The notes beneath the pieces are model-generated. The model worked only from the letters and a program-made list of their open reading frames with translations, ran no database searches and was not told the DNA's origin. Of a DNA stretch of 64,000 nt, positions 1 to 7,815 are shown piece after piece. Source of the stretch: Sulfitobacter sp. BSw21498 (GTDB lineage Bacteria; Pseudomonadota; Alphaproteobacteria; Rhodobacterales; Rhodobacteraceae); contig NZ_CP040753.1 of the NCBI RefSeq assembly GCF_006064855.1, positions 310,001 through 374,000 on the forward strand, read 5' to 3'. Positions within the stretch are counted from its first letter, which is position 1. Each line of letters opens with the position of its first letter. Made by a program: the position numbers and the translations under genes.

Positions 1-1111
1 AGGCCTTGTTGTCCGGGCGGGATGCGGCGGCAAAGAAATCGGTCAAGGGCTGGTTGGATACGAATTCGGGCTTTGCATAGACGGCGCTGCCAAATACCTT
101 GAGAGGTATACCACGCCAGAGCACCTGTTGCCCCGCGGTCGAGTTCACGGTGATCGCCGTGCGCGCATCATTCAGAAGCTGTGCCAGTTTGCCGCCCCGC
201 ACGAAATGCACGCGGTCGGCTACGCCCAGATCACGTGCGACGCGCTTTACCACACGGCGCAAGGGGGCGCGGCCGTCTTCCAACGGATGGGCTTTAACGA
301 CAAGATGGTGGTGGCGTGGTGCGCCTTTGGCAAAGCCCTCGAGCACGACGGTCAGAAAATCGGTCATCGTCTCGAACGGGGAATGTTCCTGAAACGAGCT
401 GTCATGTTCCAGTTGCAAAAGCGCCAGATGATAAGGAAACCCGCCAAGCCGGATGCGCAGCGTCGCGAGCAGCCGATCCAGTGCCAGCGCGGGCATCAAC
501 AGCAACCGTTTGAGGTAAAGCTGGAACTCCTTGATCACTGGCAAGCTGCGGTGCGGGCGGAAGTTGCGATACGCGCCGTTTCGAAACAGCACAAACCAGT
601 GATACAGCGCCCCGTAAAAAACATGTTGGCGCATATCGCCCCAGTGGCCGGGGGGGAGGGGGGCCTCCATGTCCGAATTGGCCAGCGCGAGCTGCATCTG
701 TTCGATCGACATCTCCATTAACCGAGAATTGCCGTTCGATCCGCCGCGCTCATAGGTGACCCAATAGGGGCGCATATAACCTTCTTCAAAGACATGCACG
801 GTGAGCCCCCGCGCCTTGGCTTCGGCCACGGCTTGGGCGTGGATCGGACGTGTGTCGCCGTATAACACGATATCTGTGACACCTTTGTCGGCGAGCAGCG
901 CAACAAAGGTGTCTTTCCACGTGTCAGCCGTACCGCGAAACGGAATATAGCTGCGCGGGTGGAACCAGAAGGCCCGATCGCCTGCGTTGAACCCCACACG
1001 CCAGACCTGCGCACCCGCCAGACGAAGCATCTTGCCCAGTCGGTTGAAGAAGGGGCCATGCGGCCCTTGCAGGAAGAGGAAGACCCGGTCACGGGGGGCT
1101 GCGGCGTTCAT
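1..1111 (-). CDS. kpsS: Capsular polysaccharide export/Kdo-transferase protein, KpsS family (3' end outside window)
   Basis: The reading frame starts at an ATG at 1111 and stays open to the window edge, giving about 370 residues without a stop. The N-terminus carries FLQGPHGPFF (residues about 13-22), followed by FEEGYMRPYW, a VVKAHPLEDG block and VNSTAGQQVLWRGIP. This arrangement is typical of the Capsule_synth family (KpsS/LipB), cytoplasmic proteins that build the beta-Kdo linker on the lipid anchor of group 2 capsules. The HP of KAHP is the conserved nucleotide-sugar site of such transferases. It is divergent from ribE, with a 135-nt spacer. The capsule cluster presumably continues to the left, which cannot be seen here. 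The family call is firm; the exact sugar is inferred. Confidence 0.85.
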   Translation of the reverse strand, partial: MNAAAPRDRVFLFLQGPHGPFFNRLGKMLRLAGAQVWRVGFNAGDRAFWFHPRSYIPFRGTADTWKDTFVALLADKGVTDIVLYGDTRPIHAQAVAEAKARGLTVHVFEEGYMRPYWVTYERGGSNGNSRLMEMSIEQMQLALANSDMEAPLPPGHWGDMRQHVFYGALYHWFVLFRNGAYRNFRPHRSLPVIKEFQLYLKRLLLMPALALDRLLATLRIRLGGFPYHLALLQLEHDSSFQEHSPFETMTDFLTVVLEGFAKGAPRHHHLVVKAHPLEDGRAPLRRVVKRVARDLGVADRVHFVRGGKLAQLLNDARTAITVNSTAGQQVLWRGIPLKVFGSAVYAKPEFVSNQPLTDFFAAASRPDNKA

Positions 1112-1246
1112 GGTTAGCTTTCAGTTTACCTTGTTCATCACACAGACAAACACCTGATACCGGCGAAAATGTGGCGTGTCTGTGGACTTGTCATGCTGAT
1201 GGCAGAGGTCTACTTCGGTAGCGATCACTATAGAAGAGGCACGCGC

Positions 1247-1834
1247 ATGTTTACAGGTATTATCACGGACATCGGAAAGATCACCAAGCTCGAACAGCAA
1301 GGGGATCTGCGTGCACGGATTGAAACGGGCTATGACACCAGCGGTATAGACATGGGCGCGTCGATCGCGAGCGACGGCGTCTGTCTGACGGTCGTCGATC
1401 TGGGTCCCGACTGGTACGAGGTGCAGATCAGCGCTGAAACCGTGGACAAGACCAATCTGGGCGCATGGGAGGTCGGGCGGCGGCTAAACCTTGAACGCGC
1501 GCTCAAGGTCGGTGACGAATTGGGCGGGCATATTGTGTCGGGCCATGTCGACGGCGTCGCCGAGGTGGTGGCGCTGCGCGACGAGGGCGACAGCACCCGT
1601 GTGACCCTGCGCGCGCCCGAAGATCTTGCTCGGTTCATTGCGCCCAAAGGATCGGTCGCGTTGAATGGCACGTCGCTGACCGTGAACGAGGTCGACGGCT
1701 GTGATTTCGGGATCAACTTCATCCCCCACACCAAAGAGGTCACGACCTGGGGCGATGTCGCCGTGGGGGACCGGATCAACCTCGAGATCGACACATTGGC
1801 CCGCTATGTGGCGCGGTTGGCGGAGATGTCCTGA
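1247..1834 (+). CDS. ribE: Riboflavin synthase (alpha subunit)
   Basis: A 195-residue protein that dismutates two molecules of 6,7-dimethyl-8-ribityllumazine into riboflavin and a pyrimidine product. It opens with the family signature MFTGIITDIG. The two halves (about 1-97 and 98-195) are the duplicated lumazine-binding barrels, each with a GxSLTV-like or GVCLTV-like strand (SDGVCLTVV, LNGTSLTVN). The ATG at 1247 was chosen over an in-frame upstream ATG at 1169 because the family always begins at MFTG and the 26 extra residues have no family match. It is first in a rib cluster with ribB, ribH and nusB on the same strand. The 276-nt gap to ribB suggests separate or attenuated expression. Confidence 0.95.
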   Translation: MFTGIITDIGKITKLEQQGDLRARIETGYDTSGIDMGASIASDGVCLTVVDLGPDWYEVQISAETVDKTNLGAWEVGRRLNLERALKVGDELGGHIVSGHVDGVAEVVALRDEGDSTRVTLRAPEDLARFIAPKGSVALNGTSLTVNEVDGCDFGINFIPHTKEVTTWGDVAVGDRINLEIDTLARYVARLAEMS

Positions 1835-2035
1835 TTGCCGCTGTTGTGCTTGCACGCCCCAGAGGCAAGCGAATCCCTTTGCCCGGCAGGAGATCAAACC
1901 GCGCTGTGTAGCTGATAGGGCTGCGCGTGCAGGGCAGGGGCTCTGGCGAGGCGGGTTGCTCTTACAGGGGTGAACGCAGGGCACAGCGCCGGCTGATGGT
2001 GTGGATTTGAGTTTATTTGGCAAAATGAAGCACGG

Positions 2036-2051
2036 GCGGGGGCTGCCCCGC
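2036..2051 (+). other. GC-rich stem-loop in the ribE-ribB spacer
   Basis: A perfect 6-bp GC stem (gcgggg/ccccgc) with a gctg loop lies about 60 nt before the ribB start. No T-run follows, so it is not a standard terminator. It resembles the GC hairpins of the dispersed repeats at 7249 and 58937. I found no FMN-riboswitch conserved core in this spacer. Confidence 0.4.
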
Positions 2052-2110
2052 TCTGGCAAAGGCGCGTGGGTTGGGGTATGTGCCTTGGCAACAAAGAGTG
2101 AGGTGAGCCC

Positions 2111-3235
2111 ATGCAATTTGAAACGCCCGGACCTGTCGAGGCTGAATTGGCGAATACCATCGCGCCCATCGAAGAGATCATCGAAGAAGCCCGTCAGGGG
2201 CGTATGTTCGTGCTGGTCGATCACGAGGACCGCGAGAACGAAGGCGATCTGGTGATCCCTGCGCAGTTTGCGGACGCTGATGCGATCAACTTTATGGCCA
2301 CACATGGGCGCGGGTTGATCTGCCTGCCAATGACTGAAGAACGCGTCAATACTTTGGGTCTGCCAATGATGGCGGTGAATAACTCTGCCCGCCACGAGAC
2401 GGCTTTTACCGTGTCGATCGAGGCGCGTGAGGGCGTGACCACCGGAATCTCGGCTGCGGATCGGGCGCTGACCGTCAAAGTCGCCATCGACGAAGACAAA
2501 GCCGCCGTTGATATCGCCACACCGGGGCATGTGTTTCCGTTGCGGGCACGCGACGGCGGGGTCTTGGTGCGGGCCGGACATACCGAGGCGGCTGTCGATA
2601 TCTCGCGTCTGGCGGGTCTGCATCCGTCGGGCGTAATTTGCGAGATTATGAAAGAAGATGGCACAATGGCGCGCCTGCCTGATCTCGTCGCCTTCTGCCA
2701 GCAACACAATATGAAAATCGGGACGATCAGCGATCTGATCGCCTATCGCCACAAACATGATAACCTGCTGGTTGAACGTGACAGCCGGATTGTGACCTCC
2801 GCTTATGGCGGCGACTGGAAGATGCAGATTTTCACCGACGAGATCAGCGGCACCGATCACGTTGCGCTGTCAAAGGGCGATATCACCACGGATGAGCCTG
2901 TTCTGGTTCGGACCCACGCGATCAATGCGCTTGAAGATATCTTGGGCCTTGGCCCAAGCCCCGCTGACGAATTGCCCCGTGCAATGCAGATTATCGCTGA
3001 CGAAGGCCGCGGTGCGGTATTGCTGTTCCGCGACCCCGATCCGCGTTTGCGTTTCGAAGACGAAGAGGACGACCGTCCCCGTACCGTCAAACGGACCGGT
3101 CTGGGGTCGCAGATCATGGCGAGCCTTGGCCTGCACAAGCTGATCTTGCTGACCGACAACCCCGATACCCGTTATCTGGGGCTGGACGCATATGACCTTA
3201 GCATCGTGGGCACGCGCCCGATCACGCAGGAGTAA
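2111..3235 (+). CDS. ribB: 3,4-dihydroxy-2-butanone-4-phosphate synthase with degenerate GTP cyclohydrolase II-like C-terminal domain
   Basis: A 374-residue protein. Residues 1 to about 215 are a complete DHBP synthase, which converts ribulose 5-phosphate to the four-carbon riboflavin precursor. It shows the acidic loop DHEDRENEGDLV (37-48), THGRGLICLP (64-73), HETAFTVS (95-102) and HPSGVICEIM (171-180). Residues about 225-374 align in layout with RibA (IADEGRGAVLLF in place of RQEGRGIGL), but the Zn-binding cysteine cluster of GTP cyclohydrolase II is missing and there is no Cys after residue 196. The C-terminal domain is therefore probably not a GTP cyclohydrolase, and a separate RibA should exist elsewhere. 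ribH starts 5 nt downstream of the stop. Confidence 0.92.
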   Translation: MQFETPGPVEAELANTIAPIEEIIEEARQGRMFVLVDHEDRENEGDLVIPAQFADADAINFMATHGRGLICLPMTEERVNTLGLPMMAVNNSARHETAFTVSIEAREGVTTGISAADRALTVKVAIDEDKAAVDIATPGHVFPLRARDGGVLVRAGHTEAAVDISRLAGLHPSGVICEIMKEDGTMARLPDLVAFCQQHNMKIGTISDLIAYRHKHDNLLVERDSRIVTSAYGGDWKMQIFTDEISGTDHVALSKGDITTDEPVLVRTHAINALEDILGLGPSPADELPRAMQIIADEGRGAVLLFRDPDPRLRFEDEEDDRPRTVKRTGLGSQIMASLGLHKLILLTDNPDTRYLGLDAYDLSIVGTRPITQE

Positions 3236-3240
3236 GTGCA

Positions 3241-3789
3241 ATGGCTGCTGGAAATCACACCACGCTGACGACCCCGAGATTCGAGACGCCTGTTAAGGTT
3301 TTGATCGTCATTTCGCCCTATTACTCGGATATCGCCGAAGGGCTGATGAAAGGGGCCAAAGCTGAACTTGACGCTGCAGGGGCAGAGTGGGACGTGGTGG
3401 AAATGCCCGGCGCGCTTGAGATACCGACCGCCATCGGCATCTCTGACCGCAAGAGCAATTTTGACGGTTATGTTGCCCTCGGTTGCGTGATCCGTGGCGA
3501 GACGACGCATTACGAGACCGTGTGCAACGACAGCAGCCGCGCGTTGCAGTTGATGGGTTTGCAGGGCATCTGCATCGGCAATGGTATCCTGACGGTCGAA
3601 AACCATGAACAGGCCGCCGTGCGCGCCGATCCTGATGGGCAAAACAAGGGCGGTGGCGCTGCAGCTGCGGCCTTGCATCTGATCGCGCTGAGCCGTAAGT
3701 GGGGCGACATTCGTAAAGATATCGGTTTCAAGCCCCGCTCGGATGAATTTCTGATGGCGGGCAACAATGACGGACCCAAGACAGCATGA
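3241..3789 (+). CDS. ribH: 6,7-dimethyl-8-ribityllumazine synthase
   Basis: A 182-residue lumazine synthase, which condenses the DHBP product of RibB with the ribityl pyrimidine to make the RibE substrate. Visible family motifs are PGALEIP (56-62), GCVIRGETTHYE (81-92, with His90 as the likely acid/base residue) and GNGILTVEN (113-121). A run of GGGAAAAA near residue 140 lies in the C-terminal helix that normally packs the pentamer. The start is 5 nt after the ribB stop, and the stop overlaps the nusB start by 4 nt (ATGA). Cotranscription and translational coupling are therefore likely. Confidence 0.95.
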   Translation: MAAGNHTTLTTPRFETPVKVLIVISPYYSDIAEGLMKGAKAELDAAGAEWDVVEMPGALEIPTAIGISDRKSNFDGYVALGCVIRGETTHYETVCNDSSRALQLMGLQGICIGNGILTVENHEQAAVRADPDGQNKGGGAAAAALHLIALSRKWGDIRKDIGFKPRSDEFLMAGNNDGPKTA

Positions 3790-4265
3790 CATCCTCCGCC
3801 GGCCTTTCGGGCAATCAAAAACGCAAGATGAAATCAGCTTCGCGGCTTTATGCCGTGCAGGCCTTGTTCCAGATGGAACATTCCTCGCAGAGCTTTGACA
3901 CCGTACGCAAAGAGTTCCTCGAGCACCGCTTTGGCGCGACCTATGACGGTCAGGAAATGATTGACGGCGACATTCGGCATTTTGCGGAATTGCTTGAGAC
4001 TGCCGTGAACTATCAGGCGGCGATTGACCAGATGACGGACCGTGCCTTGGTTGCCAAATGGGCCATCGCGCGCATTGACCCTACTTTGCGTGCGCTCTTT
4101 CGCGCCGCCGGCGCAGAGCTGCGCGAGCAGGAAACCCCGCCCAAGGTTGTAATCAATGAATATGTCGACGTGGCCCGCGCCTTCTTTGAGGGCGGCGACG
4201 AGCCAAAGTTCGTGAACGCCGTTCTGGATCACATGGCCCGAGAGGCACGCCCGGAAGCATTCTGA
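3786..4265 (+). CDS. nusB: Transcription antitermination factor NusB
   Basis: A 159-residue all-helical NusB. With NusE (S10) it binds boxA of rRNA leader transcripts and supports antitermination. The sequence shows SRLYAVQALFQME near the N-terminus (about 18-30), the WAIARIDPTLRALFRAA segment and the family-typical VINEYVDVARAFF block near residues 120-132. The ATG lies inside the ribH stop (4-nt overlap), which is the usual ribH-nusB coupling. No T-rich terminator directly follows; the next 264 nt are strongly structured and are listed separately. Confidence 0.94.
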   Translation: MTSSAGLSGNQKRKMKSASRLYAVQALFQMEHSSQSFDTVRKEFLEHRFGATYDGQEMIDGDIRHFAELLETAVNYQAAIDQMTDRALVAKWAIARIDPTLRALFRAAGAELREQETPPKVVINEYVDVARAFFEGGDEPKFVNAVLDHMAREARPEAF

Positions 4266-4355
4266 TCTGGTCGCACCGTCTGACCGGTGCGAACCGGCAG
4301 CCTGCGACGTTTAACTGTAAGAAAGTGTGACGGGACCACCGCTGCCGTTCTGTTG

Positions 4356-4520
4356 TATATTCCCGAGGACCTGTATGTACAGGTGGGCGCCAGATAAACG
4401 AACCAGGGCTCGAACAGAGCCAGCTCCCTCGGATTTGCTTAAGGCCACTGGAATGTAACTTTTACAAACAGGGCAGAACCCGTCACCCCACTTAAGTAGG
4501 CGCGACGATGACTTGCGACA
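4356..4520 (+). ncRNA. Candidate structured RNA in the nusB downstream spacer (low confidence)
   Basis: The spacer between convergent nusB and the gene at 4530 is rich in pairing segments. A TATATT at 4356-4361 could be a -10 box. Next come ccgagg (4363-4368), which can pair with cctcgg (4427-4432), and a hairpin acctgt/acaggt (4369-4384). A hairpin ggctc/gagcc (4407-4421), two complementary cttaag blocks (4438 and 4491) and ggg-cagaa-ccc (from 4471) follow. I could not match it confidently to 6S, tmRNA, SRP RNA or a known riboswitch. No clear -35 box or T-run terminator is seen. This is inference from pairing only. Confidence 0.3.
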
Positions 4521-4529
4521 AGGGGTATC

Positions 4530-5297
4530 TTAGCTTGCGTCGGCGTTTTCCACAAAGCGATAGCGGGTCAGCTCTTCGGGCAGCAGCAGATAGATCTCAT
4601 CGGGGGGGGTAACCAATGCGTGCTGCATGACCAACGGGTCGATTCCCATCTGATTCAGATAGGTCATGACCTCTCCCTGTCCGCGCTGGATGTCTTCGAC
4701 GGCCACAAAGGCGGGCAGCAGGGTGCTTTCGCCGAAAAAGTGTTGATGCACCCCGACAGAGGCATCGTCTGGCACATCGCGGCGGGTGCCGGCCGCCAAC
4801 ATATACGGGCAAGCGGAATAGCAGATATCGCCGCTGCGCAGTGCCGTTGTCAGATCGGTATCGCGAATATAACGCCCCAGACGCAGCGCATCGCTGACCG
4901 ACCCACCGGGGGAATTCAGGATAACCCCGTCGGGTTGGGGCTCGAGCGCGGTGATCTGTTTTTCGATCCGTTCGGCATCGCCCGCCATAATGCCGCCTTC
5001 CAGCAACACCCGCGCCCCACCTTCGACGACCGTGAGGGTCAGACGCTTGGGCAGGGGAGTGTCAGGCATGGGGCGGCCGCCGGGACGGGCGCGGTCGGGC
5101 TGAAAGCGGCGGGTCTGGTCGCCAGGGCGTGTCGGCTCTGTCAGGCCGGGTGCGCGGGGGGAGAAGCCGGGCAAGCGTAACCCGTCGCCAAGATCGCCCC
5201 AGAACAACATACCGGCCAGTCCAAGCTGAAGCATCAGGACGCCGCCAAGGACTCGGGCGGCGGGTGGACGTTTTGGAGAATCGCGCAGCGGTTTCAT
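4530..5297 (-). CDS. Membrane-anchored ClpP-fold protein (COG3904-like)
   Basis: A 255-residue protein with one N-terminal membrane segment (about 14-34), a Pro/Arg-rich linker (about 40-85) and a ClpP/crotonase-like domain (about 86-250). The domain has VILNSPGGSVSDALRLG (125-141), a putative nucleophile in CYSACPYMLAAG (Ser161) and a putative base in SVGVHQHF (His184). These match the positions of the ClpP Ser and His. The third catalytic residue is not obvious. A periplasmic location is inferred from the anchor. Its start overlaps the stop of the upstream membrane protein by 4 nt, so the two are made together. The substrate is unknown and proteolytic activity is not proven. Confidence 0.75.
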   Translation of the reverse strand: MKPLRDSPKRPPAARVLGGVLMLQLGLAGMLFWGDLGDGLRLPGFSPRAPGLTEPTRPGDQTRRFQPDRARPGGRPMPDTPLPKRLTLTVVEGGARVLLEGGIMAGDAERIEKQITALEPQPDGVILNSPGGSVSDALRLGRYIRDTDLTTALRSGDICYSACPYMLAAGTRRDVPDDASVGVHQHFFGESTLLPAFVAVEDIQRGQGEVMTYLNQMGIDPLVMQHALVTPPDEIYLLLPEELTRYRFVENADAS

Positions 5298-6631
5298 GTG
5301 GTCTTGGACGGCGTCGACGTGACCGTGGTGTCCGCTGCGATATCTGGCGTTAGAGTGGCATCGCGCGCATTGGCATCCGGCGTGGGGGTGTCCACCATTG
5401 GCACACCCTTCATCGCCGCATCCATGTCACGCATTGCCAGCACGGCGGCCCGCAGTTCGGCCAACGTCAGCGTTTCTTCGATGGCGGCACCCTCGCGGCC
5501 TTCGCGAATCGCTCCTTGGGTGATCGCAAGGATAAAAACCAACACCGCTGGCAGTAGATCAATCGCGATGGCGCCGGCCCAGGACGGGATAAAGTTACGC
5601 GCATATTTGATAACGGCATCCGCGCTGGAAATCGGCGTGTAGGTCGTCTCTGTCGGTGGGGCCATGGCAAGCACGTCCTGGGCTGCGCGTTCTAGCGTAG
5701 CTGCACGTTGAGCCAGCACCTCTAGCACGGCGGTGATGGTAGAGGCCTGATTGCCGCGGACTTCGACGCTGCTGCCGTCCAGTTCGGGCAGAACGACCGA
5801 GGCTGACAAATCCTGCGCGGCACGTTCGACAAGCGGGGCTACAGAAAGTTGGCGCAACCGCGTGATCAGCCCCGCAAGCCGTACGGCCTGTTCCGAAAAC
5901 TCAACCGATCGCGCTTCAACCGGTCCGGGTTCGACAGTAAGGGCACGCATCCGGCTTAGGATCTGGTTGCCCTCGACAAAGGCGTCGCTCACCAGTGGCG
6001 TCTGGGTGGCGATCTGGGCCTCCAGCCCCGACAGCTCTGCCGATTTCTGGCGCAGCACGCGAAACACAGCGCCCCGACCGGCCAGCCCTGACAGCCCGCC
6101 GGTGGCCTCTTGTTCGCTTAGATCCTCGAAACTTTGCCGCACGCGGGCCACATCCCGCTCGAGCCCTTGGGCCGAGAGGGTGATTTCATGTGCGCGCTCC
6201 AGCGACCCTTGGTAATCCTGTACGGTCTCGGCCAGATGTTGTTCCACCGCAGCTGAGCCAGCAAGAGCGGCCGCGTTCAGCCAGCTCGACATGGCGATAA
6301 TGGCCACGGCCCCCAACGACATCGCCCCCAGCAGACCAACCCGTGCCCGGGCGCTGCGCACCGCTGGAAACAAGCGCATCATATAGGACCAGAATACAAA
6401 AATGCCGACGGACACTGCCGCAGAATATGCGATCGCTGCAAATGCTGACATCGCGCCGTTGTCATCCAGCAAAGAGGACACCCCAAGATAGGTGTAGATG
6501 CCCGATGCCACAGCCAACACCCCAAGCGCTGTGCCCGAAAACGTGTCAAGCCAGCCCAGATGTGCCTCAAGCTCGCGTGCGTAGCGAATGCCACGCTGCT
6601 GATGTGTCGAATTTTCGCCGTCGCGCGCCAT
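5294..6631 (-). CDS. Four-helix membrane protein with large coiled-coil domain, function unknown
   Basis: A 445-residue protein with three N-terminal hydrophobic segments (about 32-52, 62-87, 98-125) and a long helical, Glu/Ala/Arg-rich region (about 127-340) that looks coiled-coil. A fourth hydrophobic segment (about 348-374, SWAGAIAIDLLPAVLVFILA) and an acidic, Thr/Asp-rich tail of about 70 residues complete it. I recognise no named family. The start at 6631 is an ATG preceded by a weak agggtgg. The stop overlaps the start of the ClpP-like gene (ATGA), which suggests a two-component membrane complex. A scaffold or regulator of the ClpP-like partner is a guess from context only. Confidence 0.7.
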   Translation of the reverse strand: MARDGENSTHQQRGIRYARELEAHLGWLDTFSGTALGVLAVASGIYTYLGVSSLLDDNGAMSAFAAIAYSAAVSVGIFVFWSYMMRLFPAVRSARARVGLLGAMSLGAVAIIAMSSWLNAAALAGSAAVEQHLAETVQDYQGSLERAHEITLSAQGLERDVARVRQSFEDLSEQEATGGLSGLAGRGAVFRVLRQKSAELSGLEAQIATQTPLVSDAFVEGNQILSRMRALTVEPGPVEARSVEFSEQAVRLAGLITRLRQLSVAPLVERAAQDLSASVVLPELDGSSVEVRGNQASTITAVLEVLAQRAATLERAAQDVLAMAPPTETTYTPISSADAVIKYARNFIPSWAGAIAIDLLPAVLVFILAITQGAIREGREGAAIEETLTLAELRAAVLAMRDMDAAMKGVPMVDTPTPDANARDATLTPDIAADTTVTSTPSKTT

Positions 6632-6724
6632 ATAGCCACCCTGTTTTCTTTTGAACTAGATAGGTTGCAGACTGACGATTACCAAGCGCTTGCTTGATGT
6701 TCATGAATTGTTCATATTGCGGGC

Positions 6725-7192
6725 ATGACCCAGACCAACCTGATGACCGCCCCATCCTTGCAACCCGGACAGCTCATCGCCCGTGGCGTGACGCGCCAGC
6801 TTGCGGCGCTTGGCTTTGCCAGCGTTGAAGAACTGGTGCCGACACGGGGGCTGCGCGTGGATGTTATGGCACTTGGGCCCAAAGGGGAAATCTGGATCGT
6901 AGAATGTAAATCCAGCCGCGCCGATTTCATGTCGGACAGCAAATGGGATGGCTATCTGGAATGGTCAGACAGGTTTTTTTGGGCTGTGGATGCCGATTTC
7001 GACATTGACCTTCTACCCGATGATACCGGTCTGTTTATCGGCGACAGCTACGGTGCAGAGCTGGTGCGCATGGGCCCTGAAAATCGACTTGCGGCGGCGC
7101 GCCGTAAGAAAATGACGCATCTCTTTGCCACGCACGCCGCACGGCGGTTGCATTTGTTGCGCGACCCCCATGCGATGCCGCAATGGGGATAG
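6725..7192 (+). CDS. mmcB: MmcB family DNA repair protein (PD-(D/E)xK fold)
   Basis: A 155-residue protein of the MmcB family, known in Caulobacter as a DNA-damage-related putative endonuclease. The nuclease-like core is visible: GLRVDVMAL (Asp46) followed by IWIVECKSSRADF (Glu60, Lys62), the D...ExK pattern of PD-(D/E)xK enzymes. A conserved KWDGYLEWSDRFFWAV block follows (73-88). It is divergent from the membrane protein at 6631 with a 93-nt spacer. The stop at 7192 is followed after 12 nt by a dispersed repeat that separates it from the convergent gene at 7283. Catalysis is inferred from the motif. Confidence 0.88.
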   Translation: MTQTNLMTAPSLQPGQLIARGVTRQLAALGFASVEELVPTRGLRVDVMALGPKGEIWIVECKSSRADFMSDSKWDGYLEWSDRFFWAVDADFDIDLLPDDTGLFIGDSYGAELVRMGPENRLAAARRKKMTHLFATHAARRLHLLRDPHAMPQWG

Positions 7193-7204
7193 CGCGTTCT
7201 AGCG

Positions 7205-7262
7205 TTCCAAATGGAAAATATCCCGGGGGAACCGCGCCCAAGCGCGGTGGGGGCTGGCCCCC
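7205..7262 (+). repeat. Dispersed intergenic repeat, copy A (hairpin subtype)
   Basis: It begins with ttccaaatgg (7205-7214) and continues through tatcccggggg, a ccgcgc/gcgcgg hairpin and the palindromic gggggctggccccc (7249-7262). The same order of elements occurs on the minus strand at 58995-58937. It lies between convergent mmcB and the DUF6324 gene, where its hairpins could also end transcription. There is no T-run. Confidence 0.7.
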
Positions 7263-7282
7263 GCCGGAAGGTGAAGCTTAGC

Positions 7283-7483
7283 TTAGCGCTTGCTTTTGGC
7301 TGCCTTGCCCGCGCGATGCGCTGCGGCCATGATCTCTTCTGCGATTTCGACGGCTTCATCCGGGGTGAAATCCATCGGAATTTCAATCCCGCCTTCTGCT
7401 TCGATGAACAGCCGTACCATGCCCTTATCGGTCGGACCGATCTGCAGGTTGGCTTCAATGTCGCGTTCTGTGTCAATGCCCAT
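7283..7483 (-). CDS. Small conserved protein, DUF6324-like
   Basis: A 66-residue acidic protein starting MGIDTERDIEANLQIGPTDK and ending in a basic AAKSKR tail. The middle (FIEAEGGIEIPMDFTPDEAVE) matches my memory of the small Rhodobacterales family DUF6324; its role is unknown. The ATG at 7483 was preferred to an in-frame ATG at 7585 because a good ggag lies about 8 nt upstream and the family begins at MGI. The gene is convergent with mmcB across a dispersed repeat. It has no signal peptide or membrane segment. Confidence 0.7.
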   Translation of the reverse strand: MGIDTERDIEANLQIGPTDKGMVRLFIEAEGGIEIPMDFTPDEAVEIAEEIMAAAHRAGKAAKSKR

Positions 7484-7631
7484 GAGGTTTCTCCGAAACT
7501 GTGTCAGATCCCGTACCGCGCGACGATGCAAATGGCAAGTTTCTGCGTTTTCTGCTATGGGCGGACAATTCTGATTTTGCGGCACTTAGGGGCTTGCATT
7601 CCTTTTTCATGGGCGCTAGATCGACCGCAGT

Positions 7632-7708
7632 GCCGCCTTAGCTCAGTTGGTTAGAGCGCCTGATTGTGGATCAGGAGGTCCCTGGTTCGAGACCAGGAGG
7701 TGGTACCA
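7632..7708 (+). tRNA. tRNA-His (anticodon GTG), CCA encoded
   Basis: A 77-nt cloverleaf: acceptor gccgcct/aggtggt, D-arm gctc...gagc, anticodon stem cctga/tcagg with loop ttgtgga (GTG), T-arm cctgg-ttcgaga-ccagg, and encoded CCA. The discriminator base is A73 and the base before position 1 is T, so no G-1 is encoded. This matches the known alphaproteobacterial exception to the usual G-1:C73 identity pair of tRNA-His. It is followed by a run of nine C and eight A. Confidence 0.96.
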
Positions 7709-7815
7709 TTACCCCCCCCCAAAAAAAATAATCCCATATCGCCTTTGGCACGCGTGTCAGCTTATTTGCTGAGCCTGACGCTCTGATGCATTGCGGTTTC
7801 CTAGTGGTTCGGAGA

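Noticed and set aside
1835..2110. FMN riboswitch before ribB
   Set aside because: The conserved FMN-element core sequences were not found; only a GC hairpin is present.
1484..2860. A 458-codon open frame on the minus strand across ribE and ribB
   Set aside because: It is a mirror frame of two well-supported rib genes, with no motif.
4266..4529. tmRNA or SRP RNA at the nusB spacer
   Set aside because: No tRNA-like ends with encoded CCA and no SRP core (conserved ggaa/gcag loop) could be found, so only an unnamed RNA candidate was kept.
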